A stretch of 64,000 bases of DNA, taken from positions 3,906,001-3,970,000 of the forward strand of contig CP018627.1 of the NCBI GenBank assembly GCA_002021875.1, read 5' to 3'. Below are positions 33,763-40,927 of this stretch, in pieces. Position 1 is the first letter of the stretch. The number at the start of each line of letters is the position of its first letter. Position numbers and translations under genes: made by a program. Under the pieces are notes generated by a model. That model was not told the origin of the DNA, ran no database searches, and saw only the letters and a program-made list of their open reading frames with translations. This DNA comes from Streptomyces hygroscopicus (lineage in GTDB: Bacteria; Actinomycetota; Actinomycetes; Streptomycetales; Streptomycetaceae).

Positions 33763-34727
33763 CCTCACTGACCGGCGAGAGCCGCAGGACGGCGCGCGCC
33801 CGCGGTGGCGGGGAGGTGGCGCGCGGTCTGTTCCGGCTGTCGAAGATCTTCGTGTACCAGAACTACTTCGGGTGGGGCATGGCGTGGCTGACCCTGAGCC
33901 CGCAGGTGCGCGACCGCCCGGGGACCACCGCCGCCATGCTGCTGTTCCTGCTCGGCTCCATGGGCATCGTCACCTGCACCTGCGCCACCGACGACCTGGT
34001 CGGCTTCCGCAACGGCAGCGACGCCCGCAACTACAAGGCCGGTGACACCAAGCGCGACATCCGCGGCAAACCGCTGCTCAGCGGGGCGGTGACCGAGCGC
34101 GAGGCGGTACGGTTCATCGCCTGCGCGGCCTCGGTCGCGGTGCTCGCGGGGATCGGCGCGTTCTGGGCGCTGGACTGGCGGGCTCCGGCCGTGGCGTACG
34201 TCCTCTACGGGGTCGGGTTCTTCTTCAGCGTGCAGTACTCGGCCGGGCTGCGGCTGAGCTACCACCGGGGCGGTGCGGAGACGCTGCTGTGCCTGGCCAC
34301 CACCGCCGGGCTGCTGGCTCCCTATCTGGCGGTCGAGCGGCACTGGTCCTCCCCCGCGGTGCTGGTGGGCCTGTTGCTGGGGCTCTGGCTGGTCATGGTG
34401 AGCAGCTACTCCAACGTCAACGACGCCGACGGGGACCGCTCGGTGGGCCGCCGGACGCTGGCCGCGTCGACCGGGCCGCGGGTCTACAAGACCGCCATGG
34501 TCGCCTTCGTCCTGGTGTCGGCCACGCTGATCTGCGTCCTGGGCCTGGCCACGCCGTGGCCATGGTGGACCCTGCTGACCCTGCTGCCCGCCACCGTCCT
34601 CCATGCGGCCCAGCTGCGCGAGGGCCCGGTGCGGGGGCGCTGGCTGACCGCCCGCAAGCTCGGGCTGTACGCCTACGACCTGGGCTTTCTGGGGCTGCTG
34701 ACGCCCGCGCTGTTCCTTTTGACCTAG
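33759..34727 (+). CDS. UbiA-family aromatic prenyltransferase
   Basis: A 322-residue integral membrane protein overlapping the hydroxylase by 4 bp. Seven to nine hydrophobic helices are visible. The first Asp motif is atypical: TDDLVGFRNGSD (D78/D79/D88) in place of NDxxDxxxD, followed by KRDIRGKPLLSG. The second is NVNDADGDRSVGRRTL (D222, D226). UbiA enzymes join a prenyl diphosphate to an aromatic acid. Here the partners would be the amino(hydroxy)benzoate and the product of the prenyl synthase at 28357. The next gene is 54 bp away. Confidence 0.9.
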   Translation: MTSLTGESRRTARARGGGEVARGLFRLSKIFVYQNYFGWGMAWLTLSPQVRDRPGTTAAMLLFLLGSMGIVTCTCATDDLVGFRNGSDARNYKAGDTKRDIRGKPLLSGAVTEREAVRFIACAASVAVLAGIGAFWALDWRAPAVAYVLYGVGFFFSVQYSAGLRLSYHRGGAETLLCLATTAGLLAPYLAVERHWSSPAVLVGLLLGLWLVMVSSYSNVNDADGDRSVGRRTLAASTGPRVYKTAMVAFVLVSATLICVLGLATPWPWWTLLTLLPATVLHAAQLREGPVRGRWLTARKLGLYAYDLGFLGLLTPALFLLT

Positions 34728-34781
34728 CCGTTCGTTCTGTCCCAGCCGTTTCGCACCCCCCCATAGACGAGGAGATGAGGC

Positions 34782-36401
34782 ATGGCGGCGCGTTCCCAAC
34801 GGCCCGTCAACGTCGGCCGGTTGTTCCACCGGGCCGCCGAGCAGGGCAAGCCGACGGTCATGCATCTGGACCGGCCCTTCGACATCGCCCCGGATGCCGG
34901 CACCCGCTTCGATGTGTCCGCCCTGGCGGCGACGGTGGAGGACGCCGCGGGCTGGCTCCACGGGGCGGGGCTGCGCCACGGCGACCGGCTCGCCATCGTC
35001 AAGGAGAACCACTACGACTTCATCCTGCTCGCCGCGGCCGCCGCCCGGCTCGGGGCGCTGCCCGCGATGATCGCGCCCATCAGGTCGACCGCGCATATCC
35101 GCACCCTGCTCACCAGGATCTCCCCGAAGGTGCTGGTGATGGGCACGACGGTGCTGGAGCGGATGACCGCCGCCGGTATCGCGCCGGCCGATCCGGGGAT
35201 GACCCTGGTGGCCGTCGGCGCCGACCGCCCGGGGCTGCCCGGCGGAACTCTGCGGATCGACGATGTGCGCGACGGCTCCCGGCCGCCGGTGCGTTTCCGC
35301 GGCCTCCACGAACCCATGCTGGTCACCCACACCTCGGGCACCACGGGTGTCCCGAAGCTGGTGGTGCACTCGCCCGCCACCACCCTGGCGGCCGTGCCGT
35401 TCCGCATCGAGTCCTACCGGCTGCCGCTCATGACCTCCCGTCCCAGGGACGTGGTGGCCAGCGGGATCTCCTTCGCCCACAACCGCAATCTGTCCTGGAC
35501 CAACGGGACGCTGTTCCGCGGGCCGCGGAAGATGGTGATCCTCTCCGATCCGGCGCTGGACAGTGTGGCCCGCACGCTGGCCGCGCACCCTCCCACCTCG
35601 CTGGAGGCATGTCCGAACGTCTTCCAGTACTGGGAGGAGCTGGCCGACACCCGGCCCGAACTGTTCGCGGGGGTGCGGCGCTTCATCAGCACCTTCGACG
35701 CGGTCCACCCCAGGACGGTCCGCAAGTTCCTCGGCGCCTCCCGGGTCCGGCTGCCGCTGTGGGCCTGGGGCGTGGGGCAGTCCGAGATCGCGGGCATCGC
35801 CGCCGGGGTGGCCACCCGCTCCATGGTCCGCCCGGACAAGCCCCGGGCGCATGACGCCACCAACGTCGGGTTCCCGCCCCTGGTCCGGGTCAAGGTCGTG
35901 GACCCGGAGACCGGCCGCGAACGGCCCCGGGGAAAGCCGGGGCTGCTGATGGTCAGGACCAAGTCGCGGTGTCTGACCTACCTGGGCGAGGACGACCGGC
36001 ACCGCGCCAAGGACCGGGGCCGCTGGTGGAACACCGGCGACCTGGGCGAGTACGCGGGCTACGGCCGCATCCGGCTGATCGACCGCGAGGTCGACATGAT
36101 CCCCGGAATGAGCTGCATCGAGCTGGAGTCGACCCTGCTCGACCGGCTGGACCGGGCCTCCGAGGTGATCGTGCTGGGGGTCCCGGGGCAGTTGCCGATC
36201 CCGGTGCTGTGCATGCGCGACGACGCCCTCGACCCCCAGGAGTGGGACCGGGCCTGCCGGGGCCTGCCCGAGCTGGACAAGCCACGGCTCGTCCCCTGGG
36301 AGGAGATGCCGCGCACCGCCACCTGGAAGGTGCGCCGGGGGGAGCTGCGCGAACGGCTGCTGGGCTCCAGCGACACCTATGGCACCGGGCAGTGGACCTG
36401 A
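34782..36401 (+). CDS. Adenylate-forming enzyme; candidate diazotase or aryl-CoA ligase
   Basis: A 539-residue ANL-superfamily protein. The P-loop is THTSGTTGVPK (from T184). A5 is unusual: WGVGQSEIAG in place of YGxTE. A7/A8 is NTGDLGEYAGYGRIRLIDRE, and the catalytic lysine is K516 (TWKVRRGEL). In cremeomycin biosynthesis the related enzyme CreM uses ATP and nitrite to diazotise an aryl amine. With CreE/CreD-like genes in the same operon, that role is the leading hypothesis. Activation of the aromatic carboxylate as acyl-AMP or CoA is the alternative. The odd A5 motif argues against an ordinary fatty acyl-CoA ligase. Confidence 0.85.
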   Translation: MAARSQRPVNVGRLFHRAAEQGKPTVMHLDRPFDIAPDAGTRFDVSALAATVEDAAGWLHGAGLRHGDRLAIVKENHYDFILLAAAAARLGALPAMIAPIRSTAHIRTLLTRISPKVLVMGTTVLERMTAAGIAPADPGMTLVAVGADRPGLPGGTLRIDDVRDGSRPPVRFRGLHEPMLVTHTSGTTGVPKLVVHSPATTLAAVPFRIESYRLPLMTSRPRDVVASGISFAHNRNLSWTNGTLFRGPRKMVILSDPALDSVARTLAAHPPTSLEACPNVFQYWEELADTRPELFAGVRRFISTFDAVHPRTVRKFLGASRVRLPLWAWGVGQSEIAGIAAGVATRSMVRPDKPRAHDATNVGFPPLVRVKVVDPETGRERPRGKPGLLMVRTKSRCLTYLGEDDRHRAKDRGRWWNTGDLGEYAGYGRIRLIDREVDMIPGMSCIELESTLLDRLDRASEVIVLGVPGQLPIPVLCMRDDALDPQEWDRACRGLPELDKPRLVPWEEMPRTATWKVRRGELRERLLGSSDTYGTGQWT

Positions 36402-36414
36402 CCCGCGCCACGCG

Positions 36415-36458
36415 AAGCAACGCCGTACAAAGCAACGCCGTACAAAGCAACGCCACGC
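36415..36458. repeat. 15-bp tandem repeat before the cyclase gene
   Basis: AAGCAACGCCGTACA occurs at 36415 and 36430, with a truncated, altered third copy from 36445. It fills the 104-bp gap between the ligase and the cyclase genes, the only sizeable gap in this part of the operon. Confidence 0.65.
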
Positions 36459-36505
36459 AACGCGTCGAGACGACCGTATCCACCGTGAACGAGGGGTAAT
36501 TAGCC

Positions 36506-37315
36506 GTGTGGTTCCCGCCCGCTCTCTTCGATCTCCCGGACATCGCTCCGGTGACCCTGCCGGAGGCGGACCGGCCGAGTTGGCTGTTCTGGATCCTGAT
36601 GGGCCCGTGCGCATCGGGCTGGCTGGTGGCCTACGGGCTCGCCATCTACCGCGCCAAACTGGACAAGCGGGTGGGGATTCCCGTCTTCGTGGTCGAGGTC
36701 AACCTCGCCTGGGAGTTCACCCTCTCCCTGATCCTGGACCAGGCCGATGTGCAGCGCCCGATCAATCTCAGCTGGTTCCTGGTCGACTGCTTCATCCTCC
36801 GGCAGACGCTGCGCTACGGGTGGAAGGACTATCCGTCGATGAGCCGGCGGGCCTTCCGGTGGATGGTCTTCGGCGTCATCGCGTGGTCCGCGGTCTTCCA
36901 CATCATGACGACCTATGAGCTCAAGGACGCCACCGGCATCTACACCGGCACCGGGCTGAACGTGTTCCTGAGCCTGTCGTTCATCTTCATGCTCAGCCGC
37001 CGCGGATCCTCGCTCGGGCAGTCGATGTACGTGGCGCTCGCCAAGGGCATCGGATCGTTCTTCGCGGGGTGGACGGTGCTGGTGATGTACCCGGGCCACC
37101 ACCTGTTCATCTTCCTCTTCCTGACCGTCTGGACCATCGACGCGACCTACTGCGTACTGCTCTACCGGAAGGTCCGCGAGGAGGGCCGCTCGCCGTGGGC
37201 GTGGAACCGGCCCCCGGCCGAGGTCCCCGACGCTCCGGACGGCCTCGCCACCACCGGGAGCGCACCGCGCCAGGAGGAGCGGGAACCGGCCGTCCGCAGC
37301 GGGGCGTCGGGCTGA
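36506..37315 (+). CDS. Pyr4/PaxB-like integral membrane terpene cyclase
   Basis: A 269-residue protein from GTG 36506, with GAGGGG upstream. About seven hydrophobic helices are seen and there is no soluble domain apart from a Pro-rich tail. It resembles the fungal Pyr4/PaxB and bacterial DmtA1 class of membrane meroterpenoid cyclases. The helix-2 segment VNLAWEFTLSL holds E70 and the last helix holds D212 (TVWTIDATYCVLLY), placed like the two essential acids of Pyr4. It would protonate the prenyl chain (no epoxidase is evident) and cyclise the UbiA product. The family is divergent, so the call needs a profile search. Confidence 0.75.
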   Translation: MWFPPALFDLPDIAPVTLPEADRPSWLFWILMGPCASGWLVAYGLAIYRAKLDKRVGIPVFVVEVNLAWEFTLSLILDQADVQRPINLSWFLVDCFILRQTLRYGWKDYPSMSRRAFRWMVFGVIAWSAVFHIMTTYELKDATGIYTGTGLNVFLSLSFIFMLSRRGSSLGQSMYVALAKGIGSFFAGWTVLVMYPGHHLFIFLFLTVWTIDATYCVLLYRKVREEGRSPWAWNRPPAEVPDAPDGLATTGSAPRQEEREPAVRSGASG

Positions 37316-37346
37316 GCCGCGCCCGGGCCTGTTACGTCCACGGAGA

Positions 37347-39350
37347 ATGACCATGACCACGCAACGTCTGGACGTCTGCCTCATCGGTGCCGGGCCCCGG
37401 GGGCTCTCGGTCCTGGAGCGGCTGTGCGCGAACGCCGCCGAGGCGGCGCCCACCACCCCGGTCACCGTCCATGTGGTGGACCCGTATCCGCCGGGGGCGG
37501 GGCGGGTCTGGCGCTCCGGCCAGTCCCGCCATCTGCTCATGAACACCGTCGCCGGCCAGGTCACCATGTTCACGGACGAGACCGTGGAGATGGCCGGGCC
37601 GGTCCTGCCCGGGCCCAGCCTGTACGAATGGGCCCGCTTCGTGAGCCTCACCGGCGCCCTCGACGAGGGCGGGTACGACGAGGCCGTCCTGGCCGAGGCG
37701 CGACGCCTGGGCCCCGACTCGTATCCGACTCGCGCCTTCCACGGGCACTATCTGGAGTGGGTCCACCGGCGGGTGACGGGCACCGCGCCGGCGTCGGTGC
37801 GCACAGTGGCCCACCGCTCGCGGGCGGTCGGGCTCGAGGAGCGCACGGCGCACGGCGGGCAGACCGTCGTGCTGGAGGACGGCACCCGTATCGAGGGGCT
37901 GCACGCCGTGGTGCTGGCCCAGGGCCATCTGCCGCAGCGGCGGTCGCCGCGGGAAGCGGCCTACGCGGCCTTCGCCGAGGCGCGGGGGCTGCGCTACCTC
38001 CCGCCCGCCGGCCCGGCGGAGGTGGACCTGTCCGGTATCCGGCCCGGGGAGGCCGTGGGCCTGCTGGGGCTGGGGCTGAACTTCTTCGACTACCTGGCGC
38101 TGCTCACCGAGGGCCGGGGCGGACGGTTCGAGCGGCGGGCGGGGCGTCTGGTCTACCGGCCGTCGGGCCGGGAGCCGCGGCTGCTGGCCGGCTCGCGCCG
38201 GGGTGTGCCGTTCCACTCCCGGGGCGAGAACCAGAAGGGCCCGCACGGCCGTCACCTCCCGCTGGTGCTGACCCCGAAGGTGATCCGCGGTCTGCGGCGG
38301 CGCGTCCATGAGCGGGGCGGCCTGGACTTCCGCTCCGAGCTGTGGCCGCTGATCTCCAAGGAGGTGGAGACGGTCTACTACACCGCGCTCCTCACCTCCC
38401 GGGGGCAGGAGGCGGCCGCGCACCGGCTGCGCGCCGCCTATCCGTCGGCTCCCCGGGGCGGCGCCGAAGAGGACCGGCTGCTGACCGAGAGCGGCATTCC
38501 GCCTCACCGGCGCTGGAATTGGGACCGGATCGCCCGGCCCTGCCCCGCCCACGGCCTCCGGTCGCCCGAGGCGTTCCGGTCCTGGCTGCTGGAGTATCTG
38601 CGGGCGGATCTGGACGCGGCGCGGGCGGGCAATGTGCACGGCCCGCTGAAGGCGGCCCTGGACGTGCTGCGCGATCTGCGCAACGAGATCCGGCTGGTGG
38701 TGGACCACGGCGGGCTGACGGACCGTTCGCACCGCGACGACCTGGACGCCTGGTACACCCCGCTGAACGCCTTCGTGTCGATCGGTCCGCCGGCCCGGCG
38801 CGTCGAGGAGGCGGTCGCGCTCATCGAGGCGGGCGTGCTGACCGTGCTGGGGCCGCGCACCGTGGCACGCGCCGACGCCGAGGAGGGGGCCTTCGTCCTC
38901 GAATCCCGTGCCGTTCCCGGCTCGTGGGGGCGGGTGACCACGCTGATCGAGGCCCGGCTGCCGGGCACCGATGTGCGCTCCAGCGCCGATCCGCTGCTGT
39001 CGGCGCTGCTGGCGAGCGGTCAGTGCGGCCCCTATGTGGTCGGCGGCACCGGGGTCGGCGGTACCGGCGACGGGCAGGGCGGTCATGAGACGGGCGGGCT
39101 CGCGGTGGGGCCGAGCCCCTACCACCTGCTGGACGCCTCCGGTCGGCCGCATCCACGGCGGTTCGCCTTCGGTGTGCCCACCGAATCCGTCCACTGGGCC
39201 ACGGCGGCGGGCATCCGCCCGGGTGTCGGCTCGGTGATCCTGGCCGATGCCGACGCCATAGCGCGTACCGTGCTGGCGCTGAGTGATGACTCGCTCACCG
39301 GTCCCACCGATCCCACCGGCCCCGAGACGATCGAGGTTTCCGTTCCATGA
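37347..39350 (+). CDS. CreE-like flavoprotein, predicted aspartate N-oxygenase (nitrosuccinate-forming)
   Basis: A 667-residue protein with an FAD/NAD(P)-binding domain. CLIGAGPRGLSVLERL (residues 11-26) is the first dinucleotide motif, and a second GLLGLGLNFFDYLALL lies near residue 235. The size and the PRG variant fit the CreE family, which oxidises L-aspartate to nitrosuccinate. It ends by overlapping, by 4 bp, a CreD-like lyase gene; this CreE-CreD adjacency is the hallmark of the aspartate-nitrosuccinate route to nitrous acid. A Gly-rich insertion (VGGTGVGGTGDGQGG) near residue 570 is probably a loop. Assignment rests on family resemblance and the partner gene. Confidence 0.8.
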   Translation: MTMTTQRLDVCLIGAGPRGLSVLERLCANAAEAAPTTPVTVHVVDPYPPGAGRVWRSGQSRHLLMNTVAGQVTMFTDETVEMAGPVLPGPSLYEWARFVSLTGALDEGGYDEAVLAEARRLGPDSYPTRAFHGHYLEWVHRRVTGTAPASVRTVAHRSRAVGLEERTAHGGQTVVLEDGTRIEGLHAVVLAQGHLPQRRSPREAAYAAFAEARGLRYLPPAGPAEVDLSGIRPGEAVGLLGLGLNFFDYLALLTEGRGGRFERRAGRLVYRPSGREPRLLAGSRRGVPFHSRGENQKGPHGRHLPLVLTPKVIRGLRRRVHERGGLDFRSELWPLISKEVETVYYTALLTSRGQEAAAHRLRAAYPSAPRGGAEEDRLLTESGIPPHRRWNWDRIARPCPAHGLRSPEAFRSWLLEYLRADLDAARAGNVHGPLKAALDVLRDLRNEIRLVVDHGGLTDRSHRDDLDAWYTPLNAFVSIGPPARRVEEAVALIEAGVLTVLGPRTVARADAEEGAFVLESRAVPGSWGRVTTLIEARLPGTDVRSSADPLLSALLASGQCGPYVVGGTGVGGTGDGQGGHETGGLAVGPSPYHLLDASGRPHPRRFAFGVPTESVHWATAAGIRPGVGSVILADADAIARTVLALSDDSLTGPTDPTGPETIEVSVP

Positions 39351-40792
39351 CCGACGCCCAGAACGATGCCACCGATGACGCCCCGCGCCATGCCGACGCG
39401 GGTCTGCTGAGCCCCGCCCGGGCCGGCACCCCGGCCGAGGCGACCACGTCGGACGACGCCTGGCTGCAGGCGATGCTGGACGCGGAGGCGGGCCTGGTGC
39501 GGGCGCAGGCGCGGCTGGGCCTGGTGCCCGAGGCGGCGGCCCGCACCATCACCGCGCTCGCCCGGGCCGAGCGCCTGGACGTGGTGGAGATCGCCCGGCT
39601 GGCCCGGGGCGCGGCCAATCCGGTGGTGGCGCTGGTCCGGGCGTTCACCGCGCTGGTGGCCGCCGAGGACCCGGCCGCCGCGGAGTATGTGCACCGGGGC
39701 TCGACCAGCCAGGACATCATGGACACCGCCGCCATGCTGGTGGCCCGCAGAACCCTGGGGCCCCTGGTGGCCGACCTGGAGCGGATCGCGGGGGCGCTGC
39801 GTGAACTGGCCGTGGCACACCGGGAGACGCTCATGCCCGGCCGTACGCTCGCCCTGCACGCCGTGCCCACCACCTTCGGTCTGAAGGCGGCGGGCTGGCT
39901 GAGCGGTGTGGAGGACGCGGCGGCCCGGCTGGCCCGCATCCGCGACCATGAACTGCCGGTTCAGCTCGGCGGCGCGGCGGGCACGCTGGCGGGGTACACC
40001 GAGTACGCCCTGATGGATCAGCGGATACGGCCCGGGGCGCCGGGGCCCAGGGAGTTCGCGGAGCGGCTGATGGCGGAGTTCGCCGCGCAGGTCGGGCTGA
40101 ACGAGCCCGTCCTGCCCTGGCACACCGCCCGTACGCCGGTCGCGGGGCTGACCGCTCAACTGGCCCTGACCACCGGGGCGCTCGGCAAGATCGCGGTGGA
40201 CGTACAGCTGCTGTCGCGCACCGAGACGGGCGAGGTCGCCGAGCCCGCCGCCGAGGGCCGGGGGGTGTCCTCCGCGATGCCGCACAAGCGCAACCCCGCC
40301 CTGGCCACCCTGGTGCGCTCGGCCGCACTGCAGGTTCCGGCGCTGGCGAGCGCGGTCATGGGGTGCATGCTCGCGGAGGACGAGCGGTCGGCCGGGGCGT
40401 GGCACGCCGAGTGGCTTCCGCTGCGCGAGTGTCTGCGGCTGACGGGCGGGGCGGCGCACACGGCCGTCGAACTGGTCGAGGGGCTGGCCGTCTTCCCGGA
40501 CCGGATGCGCGCCAATCTGGGGCTGACCGGCGGACTGATCGTCTCGGAGCGGCTGGCCGCGGTGCTGACCCCGGTGCTGGGCAAGGGGCCCGCGAAGGAG
40601 CTGATGAGCCGGGCCTCGGCGGAGGCGGCGCGCGGCGGGCGGACGCTGGGCGAGGTGCTGGCCGCCGCCCCCGAACTCGGGGGCCGTTACCGGGCGGAGG
40701 AGCTGGCCGCCCTGCTGGACCCGGCGAACTATCCGGGGGTGGCCGAGCTGCTGGTGGACCGGGCGGTTCGAGGGCCCGGGGACCGGTCCTGA
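39347..40792 (+). CDS. CreD-like lyase, predicted nitrosuccinate lyase (fumarase/PcaB superfamily)
   Basis: A 481-residue member of the aspartase/fumarase superfamily, close to the PcaB branch. The catalytic Ser loop is GVSSAMPHKRNP (S308/S309), the GSTSQD motif lies at 118-123, and ERSAGAWHAEW is also typical. In cremeomycin-type pathways the homologue CreD splits nitrosuccinate into fumarate and nitrous acid. Its start overlaps the CreE-like gene. Taken alone it could be a carboxymuconate cycloisomerase or adenylosuccinate-lyase relative, but no other beta-ketoadipate or purine genes are nearby. The context therefore decides the call. Confidence 0.82.
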   Translation: MTDAQNDATDDAPRHADAGLLSPARAGTPAEATTSDDAWLQAMLDAEAGLVRAQARLGLVPEAAARTITALARAERLDVVEIARLARGAANPVVALVRAFTALVAAEDPAAAEYVHRGSTSQDIMDTAAMLVARRTLGPLVADLERIAGALRELAVAHRETLMPGRTLALHAVPTTFGLKAAGWLSGVEDAAARLARIRDHELPVQLGGAAGTLAGYTEYALMDQRIRPGAPGPREFAERLMAEFAAQVGLNEPVLPWHTARTPVAGLTAQLALTTGALGKIAVDVQLLSRTETGEVAEPAAEGRGVSSAMPHKRNPALATLVRSAALQVPALASAVMGCMLAEDERSAGAWHAEWLPLRECLRLTGGAAHTAVELVEGLAVFPDRMRANLGLTGGLIVSERLAAVLTPVLGKGPAKELMSRASAEAARGGRTLGEVLAAAPELGGRYRAEELAALLDPANYPGVAELLVDRAVRGPGDRS

Positions 40793-40869
40793 CGGCCACT
40801 CGGGGAGCGGCCGCGGCCGGGGATGTCACATCCGGGCGGGGCTCGGCGTCTGGGATGCCGAGACGGATA

Positions 40870-40907
40870 TCCAGACGCCGTGCTGGACGGGATTCCAGAC
40901 GCCGTGC
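40870..40907. repeat. Direct repeat in MMPL promoter region
   Basis: TCCAGACGCCGTGC occurs at 40870 and 40894, a 24-bp spacing, 20 bp upstream of the MMPL gene start. It could be paired regulator sites. Confidence 0.4.
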
Positions 40908-40927
40908 GCTTGAGGAAGGAAGAGGGA

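Noticed and set aside
33765..36614. 949-codon minus-strand frame over the UbiA and ligase genes
   Set aside because: Shadow frame; the opposite strand has overlapping genes with intact catalytic motifs and start-stop coupling.
39347..40792. 3-carboxy-cis,cis-muconate cycloisomerase (pcaB) of the beta-ketoadipate pathway
   Set aside because: The fold is the same, but no pcaGHCD genes are near and it overlaps the CreE-like gene, so the nitrosuccinate lyase call is preferred.
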